This document shows, one piece after another, positions 1 to 5,550 of a DNA stretch of 5,550 nucleotides (position 1 is the stretch's first letter; every line of letters begins with the position of its first letter). This DNA is from Comamonadaceae bacterium (GTDB lineage: Bacteria > Pseudomonadota > Gammaproteobacteria > Burkholderiales > Burkholderiaceae_C): NCBI GenBank assembly GCA_947454585.1, contig CANGML010000126.1:1-5550 (forward strand), written 5' to 3'. The notes beneath the pieces are model-generated. The model did no database searches, was not told where the DNA came from, and saw only the letters and a program-made list of their open reading frames with translations. Made by a program: the position numbers and the translations under genes.

Positions 1-558
1 GACGGTGGTTTCTTCAGGCGACATGCCCGCTGTAGGTTCGTCCATCAACAACAGTTTGGGGTGGCATGCCAAAGCCATGGCCACCTCTAAGCTGCGTTGT
101 TGGCCGTGCGCCAAATCGGCGGCCAGTTTATTGCGCACATCGGCAAGGCCGACACGTTCTAGCAAGGCATCCGCCTCATCGATCAGTCCGACGTAAGAGG
201 CACGTGATCGCCAGAGCTCAAATTTGGTCTCTTGCATTTGGAGCGCGACGCGCACGTTTTCATGGGCGCTGAGTTGCTTAAAGACATTGGTGATCTGAAA
301 ACTTTTGGCAATACCCATGCGCGCAAATTCATGCGCGGGCACATGGCTGATGTCATGCCCCTCGAACAAGATTTGCCCTGAACTGGGCGGCACGCCACCG
401 CTGATCAGGTTAAAGAAAGTACTTTTGCCAGCGCCATTGGGCCCGATGATGGCCGTCAACTCACCCGGCTGAAAGCTCACACTCACGTTGTTGAGTGCAC
501 GAAATTTTCCGTAGTCACGCGTGGCGTGACGCACTTCGAGGATGGGTGTGCTGCTCAT
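1..558 (-). CDS. livG: HAAT-type ABC transporter ATP-binding protein, LivG-like (3' end outside window)
   Basis: This is one of the two cytoplasmic ATPases that power a branched-chain-amino-acid-type ABC importer. The 186 visible residues are open to the window edge. They show Walker A GPNGAGKST (about residues 39-47), the Q-loop Gln in AKSFQ (88), an ABC signature LAHGQQR (149-155) and Walker B LLLMDEP with D173 and E174. The helical region between the Q-loop and signature has the longer LivG-style insertion. LivG proteins are usually about 250-260 residues, so roughly 70 residues, including the H-switch His, lie beyond position 1. The ATG at 558 overlaps the upstream livM stop as ATGA, which indicates translational coupling. 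A strong AGGAGG lies 4 nt upstream of it. LivG rather than LivF is favoured by its place directly after livM and by the motif pattern. A LivF partner would be expected further left. Confidence 0.93.
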   Translation of the reverse strand, partial: MSSTPILEVRHATRDYGKFRALNNVSVSFQPGELTAIIGPNGAGKSTFFNLISGGVPPSSGQILFEGHDISHVPAHEFARMGIAKSFQITNVFKQLSAHENVRVALQMQETKFELWRSRASYVGLIDEADALLERVGLADVRNKLAADLAHGQQRSLEVAMALACHPKLLLMDEPTAGMSPEETTV

Positions 559-1535
559 AGGCCCTCCTGCATCGATGCGCTGCGCTTTTGGTACCGCGTC
601 ACGCCCTCTAAGAACGTGCCCCAAACACCTTTAGGGAAAAACAAAACAAACACCATGAACACCAGCCCCACGGCGCCCATCCAGTAACGCGTGAGGTTGG
701 TCACCACATCCTCAAGGTACAAGAACACGGCAGCGCCAACAAATGGCCCAAAGAAAGTACCCATGCCGCCTAGCAAACACATCATCACCGCCTGCCCGCT
801 TTGCAAGTAATGCAAGGAGTCAATCGGCACCACCGACAAATGCAAGGCACGCAAAGCACCTGCCAAGCCACAAATAGCCGCTGACAAAACAAACACCAAC
901 AACTTGGCACGGGCCACGTCGTAGCCACAGGCAGCTGCTCGTTTTTCGTTTTCACGGATGGACTCAATCACTGCACCAAACGGCGAGTTCAACACCCTCG
1001 AAACAAACCACAAGGCCAGTGCCACGAACACCAACACCACGTAGTACTTGCTCAAGGGGTCCATGAAATCAATGCGCAGACCCAACACGTCGATGTGTTC
1101 AACTCTGACACCGCGCAACCCGTTTTCACCGCCGGTCCACCCCTCTGCTTTGTAAAACACGTAGTAGATGATTTGCGCCAACGCCAAGGTCACCATGCTG
1201 AAGTAGATACCCCGGGTGCGAATGGCCAAATAGCCCATGGCGACACCCACCAAACTGGCACCGACCACGCCCGTCAAAATCGACGCCCACCAAGGCCAGC
1301 CCCCGCTGACCACGGCAATGCCTGCCAAGTAAGAGCCCACCCCAAGAAACGCCGCATGGCCAAAAGACAACATGCCGGTGTAGCCAAACAACAAGTTGAA
1401 GCCGACGGCGTACAAACCAAAAATCAGAATATTGACGGACAGCGCGTCATAAGGCATCAAGAACGGAAATACCAACAAGAACAAAAGGACGGCCGCCACG
1501 CGGTGTGCGCGCGCCAGATCAATCAACGCATTCAT
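555..1535 (-). CDS. livM: HAAT-type ABC transporter permease, LivM-like
   Basis: This is an inner-membrane permease subunit that pairs with the LivH-like protein to form the translocation channel of a branched-chain-amino-acid-type importer. At 326 residues it has the usual LivM length. It is strongly hydrophobic with many membrane segments, for example residues 13-30, 33-50, 62-78, 84-104, 112-127, 164-180, 211-229, 251-275 and 286-301. Family landmarks are the NLLFGYTGMLSFGHAAFLG stretch (47-65), GGENGLRGV (135-143), the cytoplasmic coupling loop ESIRENEKRAAACGYDV (191-207), which contacts the ATPase, and LLGGMGTFFGP (254-264). It starts 4 nt after the livH stop without a clear Shine-Dalgarno, so it probably relies on coupling. 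Its TGA overlaps the livG ATG. The transported substrate cannot be told from the permease. Confidence 0.95.
   Translation of the reverse strand: MNALIDLARAHRVAAVLLFLLVFPFLMPYDALSVNILIFGLYAVGFNLLFGYTGMLSFGHAAFLGVGSYLAGIAVVSGGWPWWASILTGVVGASLVGVAMGYLAIRTRGIYFSMVTLALAQIIYYVFYKAEGWTGGENGLRGVRVEHIDVLGLRIDFMDPLSKYYVVLVFVALALWFVSRVLNSPFGAVIESIRENEKRAAACGYDVARAKLLVFVLSAAICGLAGALRALHLSVVPIDSLHYLQSGQAVMMCLLGGMGTFFGPFVGAAVFLYLEDVVTNLTRYWMGAVGLVFMVFVLFFPKGVWGTFLEGVTRYQKRSASMQEGL
563..568 (-). promoter_or_regulatory. Ribosome binding site of the livG-like gene
   Basis: The minus strand reads AGGAGG, 4 nt before the ATG at 558 and inside the last codons of livM. It is a near-perfect Shine-Dalgarno match. 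It fixes the start of the ATPase gene, which overlaps the livM stop codon. Confidence 0.75.
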
Positions 1536-1539
1536 AGGG

Positions 1540-2433
1540 TTAGCTCATCAAACCGGCTTTGCCGAAAAAGCCCTGGGGTCGCCACAAGAGGACAACAGCC
1601 ATGAGCACAAAAATAGACAACTCGGCGAACTCGGGCGCCAGCAAAGACGTCATGGCAAACACCACGCCCACCAGCAGCCCCGCCACGACAGCGCCAGGCA
1701 AAGACCCCATGCCACCCACCACCGTCACCACAAAGGATTCGGCCAAGATAGGGATGCCCATTTCAGGGTTCACCGCGCGCGTAGGCGCGGCAAGCAAGCC
1801 GGACAAACCGGCAATGGCCGTGCCGATGCCGAACACCAGCAACCACACTTTGGCGATATCGATGCCTAACACTTTGACAATTTCAGCATCACGTGAGCCC
1901 GCACGAATGATCAAGCCGTAGCGGGTTTTCTCAATGAAAAGCCACAAAACCAAAACAATCAAGGCGGTGGCGGCAATCAAAAACAATCGGTACAAAGGGA
2001 AATGCCCAAAACCCAAGTCGACTGCCCCACGCAAAGCGGCTGGGGTTGAACTTGGCAGGCCCTCAATACCAAAGACAAAGCGCATCAGGTCGATCAACAC
2101 ATACGACAAACCAAAGGTCAGCAGCAGCGGGTAATCAATCCCCCGGCCGTAAAGCGGGCGCACCAAAAAACGCTCGCAGAGCAACCCAATGCCGCCAGTA
2201 GCCAAGGGCACCAGCAACAAGCTGAACCAAAAATTACCCGTCAAACTCAGGCTGTAAACACCCAAGAAAGCGCCCACCATGAAGAACGCACCGTGGGCAA
2301 AGTTCACCACGGTCAACATGCCGAAAATCAAGGACAAACCAATCGCCAATAGCGCATAGACAGCGCCTAGGGCAATGCCGGTCATCAGTTGCAACGCAAA
2401 GAGTTGAGGTGAGATGTCAAACATCAAGTTCAC
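1540..2433 (-). CDS. livH: HAAT-type ABC transporter permease, LivH-like
   Basis: This is the second inner-membrane channel subunit of the importer. At 297 residues it matches typical LivH length. Hydrophobic segments fall at about 11-39, 48-63, 67-86, 102-123, 148-167, 196-216, 230-262 and 271-284. Landmarks are ALLAIGLSLIFGMLTVVNFAHG (start of the family core, about 27-48), the coupling loop around RAGSRDAEIVKVLGID (177-192), VVGGMGSLPGAVVAG (238-252) and the C-terminal LLWRPQGFFGK (282-292). The longest reading uses a GTG start at 2433 with no Shine-Dalgarno. An in-frame ATG at 2424 (residue 4) has an AAGTGA 5 nt upstream and may be the true start, giving 294 residues. The gene follows a hairpin terminator placed after the binding-protein gene, so it is probably expressed by read-through at a lower level than the binding protein. 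Confidence 0.95.
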   Translation of the reverse strand: MNLMFDISPQLFALQLMTGIALGAVYALLAIGLSLIFGMLTVVNFAHGAFFMVGAFLGVYSLSLTGNFWFSLLLVPLATGGIGLLCERFLVRPLYGRGIDYPLLLTFGLSYVLIDLMRFVFGIEGLPSSTPAALRGAVDLGFGHFPLYRLFLIAATALIVLVLWLFIEKTRYGLIIRAGSRDAEIVKVLGIDIAKVWLLVFGIGTAIAGLSGLLAAPTRAVNPEMGIPILAESFVVTVVGGMGSLPGAVVAGLLVGVVFAMTSLLAPEFAELSIFVLMAVVLLWRPQGFFGKAGLMS

Positions 2434-2435
2434 TT
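2430..2435 (-). promoter_or_regulatory. Possible ribosome binding site deciding the livH start
   Basis: The minus strand reads AAGTGA, 5 nt before the in-frame ATG at 2424. It overlaps the GTG at 2433, so if it is the real ribosome binding site, translation starts at 2424 rather than 2433. The match to the Shine-Dalgarno consensus is only partial. Confidence 0.35.
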
Positions 2436-2472
2436 ACAAAACAAAAATAAGCCCGCCGCACAAGGCGGCGGG
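2436..2472 (-). terminator. Rho-independent-type hairpin between binding-protein and permease genes
   Basis: On the minus strand an 8-bp perfect GC stem, CCCGCCGC (2472-2465) pairing with GCGGCGGG (2459-2452), closes a 5-nt loop (CTTGT). It is followed by one C and then the T-rich run TTATTTTTGTTTTGT. It begins 20 nt after the stop of the substrate-binding-protein gene and ends just before the livH start. Such intercistronic hairpins in transporter operons commonly act as partial terminators or mRNA 3'-end protectors, keeping the binding protein in excess over the membrane subunits. Since the same operon continues beyond it, incomplete termination is the likelier role. A separate promoter for livHMG is not visible in the short gap. 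Confidence 0.8.
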
Positions 2473-2492
2473 AAGAGGTGCAACCAAAAAGA

Positions 2493-3731
2493 TCAGGTTG
2501 AAATTTTGTGACCCAACTCATCACAGGTGCGCAAGTTCTTCTCATCCGAGGCTTCGATGGACAAGACGTTGAACACGTCGTACTTGTCTTTCATGTTGGT
2601 AGATTTCGACTCGACGATGACCACCGACTGCACAGACTGGTGATCGCACTTGCGGTAGAACTGATCGCCCTTGTACCAGTTGTAGCGCAGCTGACGCAGC
2701 GCGATACTGACCTTGAGGGATTCGGTCGACTTGGCTTCACGCACCGCCTGCAACACCGAACGCACGCCGGCATAGCCCAAAGCGCCGTAATCGGAAGGCA
2801 CAGCACCACCGTTGGCTTTGCGGAACTTGTCGTTGAAAGCCTTGGCTGCGGGAATCTTGTCTTCCATGCCCCAGTAGTAAGACGTGCCACCCAAAATGCC
2901 ATCAAACGCTTCTGCGCCACCAGCTTGCCGTGCGGTGTACAACAACACAGGGGCAATGATTTTGGTGTTGCTCTTGATGCCAAAGTCAGTGGCTTGCTTG
3001 GCAGAGTTCACCAAGTCGCGCCCGAAGTTACACAGCACCAAAATATCTGGCTTGAGTGCTTGAATGCGAGGCAAGAAGGCCGAGTAATCTGCGGCACCAA
3101 TCGGGTGTCGGATGTCCGCCAACGTCTGCACGCCCAAGGATTGACCTGCACGCTGGAAACCTCGCACCATTTCATGGCCATAGGCATAGTCGGCCGTGAG
3201 GTACACCACTTTTTTACCAAACCTTGGGAACGCATAACGACCCACAGCACCTGCTGTGAGGTGGGGGTTCAGCGCTTCGTGGAAGGTGTAGAGGCTCCAG
3301 TCCTTGGCCTCGTTGATGGCATCCGACTGGCTGATGGAGTTGAAAATGATTTTGCGATCGCGACAGACCGCATTGATCGACAGTTGTGTCGCCGCTGACA
3401 AAGAGCCCACCACGAAATCAACTTTGTCTTTTTCAATCAGCTCCAGCGTGCGTGTGGCAGCCTCGCCTGGGTTGAGCTTGTCGTCACGCACCAGCAATTC
3501 CGCCTTGCGGCCGTTGAAGCCGCCGCTGTCATTGAATTCTTTCACGGCAATTTCTGCCGCGCGCACCTGGTCTTGTGCCTCGGCAGAAAACGCGCCCGTG
3601 AGCGGGACAGGAAAACCGATTTTGATCGGCGTGTTTTGCGCGTGCGCCAAGTTCAGCCATGCCGGTGTCACGACGGCTGCTGCGCCACCGACGATCAATG
3701 TCCGACGACCTAGGTTGGTTGAATCTGTCAT
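2493..3731 (-). CDS. Periplasmic substrate-binding protein of HAAT-type ABC importer (Peripla_BP_6 family)
   Basis: This protein captures the solute in the periplasm and delivers it to the LivH/LivM-like channel. At 412 residues it fits the family. The N-terminus has a twin-arginine-like GRRTLIV (8-14), a hydrophobic core and an AHA-Q cleavage site after about residue 31, so export by Tat or Sec is possible. The mature protein opens with IKIGFPVPLTGAFS (36-49), the usual first strand of type I binding proteins, followed by AAEIAVKEFNDSGGFNGRKAELLVRDD (58-84), then VVGSLSA (107-113) and VVYLTADYAYGHEMVRGF (175-192). The C-terminal region has FYRKCDHQS (358-366) and RTCDELG (401-407). C362 and C403 could form a disulfide. 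Homologues of this shape bind amino acids, amides or aromatic acids, and the ligand here is unknown. A GAGGAG site lies 6 nt before the ATG. It is the first transporter gene, 43 nt after the VOC gene. Confidence 0.93.
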   Translation of the reverse strand: MTDSTNLGRRTLIVGGAAAVVTPAWLNLAHAQNTPIKIGFPVPLTGAFSAEAQDQVRAAEIAVKEFNDSGGFNGRKAELLVRDDKLNPGEAATRTLELIEKDKVDFVVGSLSAATQLSINAVCRDRKIIFNSISQSDAINEAKDWSLYTFHEALNPHLTAGAVGRYAFPRFGKKVVYLTADYAYGHEMVRGFQRAGQSLGVQTLADIRHPIGAADYSAFLPRIQALKPDILVLCNFGRDLVNSAKQATDFGIKSNTKIIAPVLLYTARQAGGAEAFDGILGGTSYYWGMEDKIPAAKAFNDKFRKANGGAVPSDYGALGYAGVRSVLQAVREAKSTESLKVSIALRQLRYNWYKGDQFYRKCDHQSVQSVVIVESKSTNMKDKYDVFNVLSIEASDEKNLRTCDELGHKIST

Positions 3732-3737
3732 GCTTGT

Positions 3738-3743
3738 CTCCTC
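3738..3743 (-). promoter_or_regulatory. Ribosome binding site of the substrate-binding-protein gene
   Basis: The minus strand reads GAGGAG with a 6-nt spacer to the ATG at 3731. It is one of the best Shine-Dalgarno matches in the leftward cluster, consistent with high production of the binding protein. The rest of the 43-nt gap to the VOC gene shows no convincing promoter or terminator. Confidence 0.75.
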
Positions 3744-3774
3744 AGTTTGGTTTAGTAGATAACTTCATCGTCGA

Positions 3775-4233
3775 TTACGAGGCCCGACTGGCGTCTAGCG
3801 CCGCCTTTTCTGCCGCAGGGTAATTGAGTTCAATGACCACGCCATTGGGGTCATCCAAAAAGAGTTGATGCAACCCGATCGAGGGCACAGTGCGCTCGCG
3901 CACGGCAATACCAAGCTTTGTCAAACTCTCTAACTTGGCTTGTAAACCCGTGGCAAACAATGCAATGTGGTCAACCGCGCCCGATCCTTTGAGGCTGCTG
4001 ACATCGCGATCACCCAAATAGTGCTTGAGCCCCTCAGGGTCGTTCAGGTCCATCCCGATCACATGCACCATGGCATTGGCCATGTCCGCATGCGAACCGT
4101 TGTAGAGCCAAATGCCGGGGAACGGGAACGCAGGACGAGGCCCCACGGTCAAGCCGAGCGCTGACTCGTAAAACACGCGGGTGCTGTCCATGTCCGTGGT
4201 TCGGATGGAGAAATGATTCAACGCGAGTGTCAT
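3775..4233 (-). CDS. VOC (glyoxalase/extradiol dioxygenase fold) family protein
   Basis: This is a small cytoplasmic protein of the vicinal-oxygen-chelate superfamily, whose members are metal-dependent lyases, isomerases, dioxygenases or ligand-binding proteins. Its 152 residues fit a single two-module domain. Module one starts LNHFSIRTTDMDSTRVFYESALGL (5-28) and module two starts VDHIALFATGL (87-97). It ends DDPNGVVIELNY (127-138). Potential metal ligands sit where the fold expects them: H7, H57, H89 and E135, so catalysis looks possible. The reaction and substrate are not identifiable. The ATG overlaps the TetR stop as ATGA, so the two are translationally coupled, and the importer genes follow. 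This placement suggests it acts on the imported compound or a breakdown product. Glyoxalase I and ring-cleaving dioxygenase are alternatives that cannot be separated by eye. Confidence 0.88.
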   Translation of the reverse strand: MTLALNHFSIRTTDMDSTRVFYESALGLTVGPRPAFPFPGIWLYNGSHADMANAMVHVIGMDLNDPEGLKHYLGDRDVSSLKGSGAVDHIALFATGLQAKLESLTKLGIAVRERTVPSIGLHQLFLDDPNGVVIELNYPAAEKAALDASRAS

Positions 4234-4913
4234 GGTTTCACTTTCTGAGGTTGCACACTGGCCAAGTAAGCCAGCACATGGTCTTCAATGTAAATCGCAT
4301 CCATTTTGCTGAGTTTGGCGATATTGGGGTGGGCATCCGAGCCATACACCCAGCGTCGCATGCCCATATAAAACACACTGCCATGCAAACCCATGATGCG
4401 TTCTAACTCGCGGTCTGTGGGCGGCTTGCGTGAGCGGATTCCCAAAAATTTCTGGGTTTCGCGATGGATGCGGGGAAACAATTTCTCATGCAACAAAGCA
4501 AAGTAGCGATCGGTGATGTAGCGGTCGCTCAACCCCGAATAGACAAACACCCTCACCCACTCAGGCTCAAGAATGACTTGGGCATAGGACACATAAAACC
4601 GCGTCAACTTTTCAGGCAGTTCCATGCGTTTGTCGTCCAGCAGCGTCTCCCATTCGGTGCGCCAGCGTCCCTCAAAGATATCTTTGTAGACACGCTCCAG
4701 CAAAGCTTGCTTGGTGGGAAAGTAGTGATACAGCAGGGTGTGGGTAATCCCCAACTCTTTTGCCAAGTCACGCAACTGCCCCCCCAATCCGTGACGCGAG
4801 AAAAACCGAATGGCCCCCTCCACCAACTGCTGCTCACGCTCGGCAGCGGGCATGCGGCGGCGAACAGGCGCTGGGGCCTGTGGGGTGCTAGGGTTTTTCC
4901 GAATGGAAGGCAT
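4230..4913 (-). CDS. TetR/AcrR-family transcriptional regulator
   Basis: This is a DNA-binding regulator, usually a ligand-released repressor acting as a dimer. Its 227 residues begin with a basic, proline-rich extension (1-20), then the N-terminal three-helix domain: helix 1 at about 24-41 (REQQLVEGAIRFFSRHG) and a helix-turn-helix at about 45-66 with the family hallmark LGITHTLLYHYFPTKQALLERVY (54-76). The remainder, about 80-220, is the helical ligand and dimer domain, which is not conserved enough to predict the effector. It is the first gene of the leftward cluster and is divergent from the coxG-like gene, the classic position for control of both directions from the shared 98-bp gap. No Shine-Dalgarno precedes the ATG at 4913. 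M21 (at 4853) is an alternative start that would remove the odd proline-rich extension. Confidence 0.93.
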   Translation of the reverse strand: MPSIRKNPSTPQAPAPVRRRMPAAEREQQLVEGAIRFFSRHGLGGQLRDLAKELGITHTLLYHYFPTKQALLERVYKDIFEGRWRTEWETLLDDKRMELPEKLTRFYVSYAQVILEPEWVRVFVYSGLSDRYITDRYFALLHEKLFPRIHRETQKFLGIRSRKPPTDRELERIMGLHGSVFYMGMRRWVYGSDAHPNIAKLSKMDAIYIEDHVLAYLASVQPQKVKP

Positions 4914-4927
4914 CAGGACATTGATTG

Positions 4928-4957
4928 ATATTCTTATTTAATTTAACGCTTGGTCAA
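4928..4957 (-). promoter_or_regulatory. Candidate sigma-70-type promoter for the TetR-led operon
   Basis: On the minus strand TTGACC (4957-4952) matches five of six bases of the -35 consensus. After 18 bp of very AT-rich spacer comes GAATAT (4933-4928), a weak -10 that keeps the important A2 and T6. Transcription would start near 4920-4922, only about 8 nt before the TetR ATG. That very short leader would explain why no Shine-Dalgarno is seen. This is a by-eye assignment. The -10 match is poor and other registers are possible. Confidence 0.4.
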
Positions 4958-4962
4958 TAAGC
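4948..4962. promoter_or_regulatory. Imperfect palindrome, candidate TetR-family operator
   Basis: The plus strand reads GCTTGGTCAATAAGC. The outer GCTT and AAGC arms pair perfectly, one further symmetric pair lies inside, and the centre is a single base. It overlaps the proposed -35 box of the TetR operon and lies 50 bp upstream of the coxG-like start, so a bound regulator could affect both directions. Only 10 of 14 paired positions are symmetric, and AT-rich intergenic DNA yields such matches by chance fairly often. Confidence 0.35.
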
Positions 4963-5000
4963 TACAAATCGGGACAAACCCGCACCACTTGCTAAAACAC

Positions 5001-5006
5001 AAAGGA
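5001..5006 (+). promoter_or_regulatory. Ribosome binding site of the coxG-like gene
   Basis: AAAGGA lies 5 nt before the ATG at 5012 and supports that start. I could not find a convincing -35/-10 pair for this gene. TTGATT/TTGATA (4921-4930) could be -35 elements but lack a good -10 at normal spacing. Confidence 0.65.
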
Positions 5007-5011
5007 TTCCC

Positions 5012-5550
5012 ATGGATTTACAAGGCAACGTGATCTTGGCCGCACCACCCCACGTGGTTTGGCAAGCACTCAACGACCCGCAGGTGCTGCGTGTTTGCAT
5101 CCCTGGATGCGAAGAAATCACGGCGCTGTCACCCAGTGACATGCAGGCCCGTGTGGTGATCAAGATGGGTCCTGTGCGTGCCACGTTTGTTGGCAAAGTG
5201 AGCATGACCCACATCGTGCCCATGCAGGGCTACACCCTGAACTTTGAAGGCTCCGGTGGCAGCGCAGGCTTTGCCAAGGGGAGCTCCGTCATCACCTTGG
5301 CTGAAGCACCAGAGGGCACCCTCCTGACCTACACGGCCAAAGCGTCGATTGCTGGAAAACTCGGACAACTTGGGGGACGCATGATCGATGCGTCGGCGCG
5401 TCAACTGTCCGACAAGTTTTTCACAGCGCTTCAAAACCACATCGCGCATGGCAGTCCTGTCAGCAGCGATGTGCGTCTGGTGACGGCCACTGCCACTGCC
5501 ACTGCCACTGCCACTGCCACCCCCACCGGCCCAGCCATCGAACAGCCAAC
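5012..5550 (+). CDS. coxG: CoxG-like SRPBCC-fold protein, carbon monoxide dehydrogenase subunit G family (3' end outside window)
   Basis: CoxG-family proteins accompany molybdenum hydroxylases of the CoxMSL / xanthine dehydrogenase type. They are linked to membrane attachment and, in mycobacteria, to handling of the quinone electron acceptor. The 179 visible residues start MDLQGNVILAAPPHVVWQAL, a typical SRPBCC opening. They continue with NDPQVLRVCIPGCEEI (21-36), KMGPVRATFVGKV (51-63) and the strongly diagnostic GKLGQLGGRMIDASARQLSDKFF (115-137). The domain ends near residue 145. It is followed by a low-complexity Ser/Ala/Thr/Pro tail with an (Ala-Thr)6 run at 159-170, still open at the window edge. 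Long CoxG forms have such linkers before a C-terminal membrane segment, which would lie outside the window. It is divergent from the TetR gene, and hydroxylase genes may follow to the right. Whether the oxidised substrate is CO or an organic compound is unknown. Confidence 0.88.
   Translation, partial: MDLQGNVILAAPPHVVWQALNDPQVLRVCIPGCEEITALSPSDMQARVVIKMGPVRATFVGKVSMTHIVPMQGYTLNFEGSGGSAGFAKGSSVITLAEAPEGTLLTYTAKASIAGKLGQLGGRMIDASARQLSDKFFTALQNHIAHGSPVSSDVRLVTATATATATATATPTGPAIEQP
5486..5521 (+). repeat. 6-bp tandem repeat (GCCACT x5 plus one GCCACC) in the coxG tail
   Basis: Five perfect GCCACT units run from 5486 to 5515 and are followed by one GCCACC. The repeat is in frame and encodes (Ala-Thr)6 (residues 159-170), followed by a Pro-Thr step. 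Because the unit is six bases, gain or loss of units by slippage keeps the reading frame and only changes linker length. The near-identical codons suggest recent expansion rather than long-term selection for an amino-acid pattern. Confidence 0.95.

Noticed and set aside
1095..1604. Plus-strand open frame of 169 codons across livM and the start of livH
   Set aside because: It is antisense to clear permease genes, and its Gln/His/Arg-rich low-complexity translation is a mirror of hydrophobic membrane codons.
2508..3398. Long open frame (296 codons) on the plus strand opposite the substrate-binding-protein gene
   Set aside because: It lies wholly antisense to a well-supported gene, has no recognisable domain or ribosome site, and its His/Val/Arg-rich composition is what the reverse of biased codons gives.
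3304..3762. Plus-strand frame of 152 codons with some hydrophobic character
   Set aside because: It is the complement of the binding-protein N-terminus and signal peptide region, with no independent evidence for a gene.
4464..4928. Plus-strand frame of 154 codons opposite the TetR gene
   Set aside because: It is antisense to a gene with a convincing helix-turn-helix domain, has no ribosome site, and runs into the shared control region.
5129..5449. Minus-strand frame opposite the coxG-like gene
   Set aside because: The sense frame carries diagnostic CoxG motifs across this interval, and the antisense frame shows no domain.
5486..5521. The tandem GCCACT units as a possible CRISPR or iteron array
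   Set aside because: The units are only 6 bp with no spacers, are in frame within a coding tail, and fit simple slippage expansion.
1..5550. Mobile elements, tRNA or rRNA genes, defence genes
   Set aside because: No transposase or integrase motifs, terminal inverted repeats, cloverleaf sequences or rRNA segments were seen. Gene packing and composition look uniform apart from the AT-rich divergent gap.

Overview
The window looks like part of a mid-GC proteobacterial chromosome, most likely a betaproteobacterium of the Comamonadaceae (Limnohabitans, Rhodoferax or Polaromonas-like). That placement rests on the general feel of the proteins, the moderate GC content and the gene combination. It is an inference, not a phylogenetic result.

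Layout. One long leftward (minus-strand) gene cluster fills positions 1 to 4913. In transcription order it holds a TetR-family regulator (4230-4913), a VOC/glyoxalase-fold protein (3775-4233), a periplasmic substrate-binding protein (2493-3731), and the two permeases and first ATPase of a branched-chain-amino-acid-type (HAAT family) ABC importer: livH-like (1540-2433), livM-like (555-1535) and livG-like (1-558, running off the left edge). The genes are tightly packed. There are two 4-bp ATGA stop/start overlaps (TetR/VOC and LivM/LivG), a 4-nt gap between LivH and LivM, and a 43-nt gap before the binding protein. The only large gap within the cluster, 59 nt between the binding protein and LivH, holds a good rho-independent-type hairpin that probably sets the binding-protein to permease ratio.

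On the right, a 98-bp AT-rich intergenic region (4914-5011) separates the TetR gene from a divergent plus-strand gene (5012 to beyond 5550). Its product is a CoxG-like SRPBCC protein (carbon monoxide dehydrogenase subunit G family), with a tail containing a 6-bp tandem repeat that encodes an Ala-Thr run. The intergenic region carries a candidate promoter and an imperfect palindrome that could be the regulator's operator.

Working model (inference). The TetR protein senses a small-molecule ligand and controls both its own operon (importer plus VOC enzyme) and the divergent coxG-led operon. CoxG-like proteins usually accompany molybdenum hydroxylases of the CoxL/xanthine dehydrogenase family, so the locus could import and oxidise an aromatic, heterocyclic or other small organic compound. 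No hydroxylase gene lies inside the window and the substrate cannot be read from the sequence. The individual families are all well known. I see no unmistakably new system here, and the points worth a second look concern regulation, the combination of genes and the variable CoxG tail.
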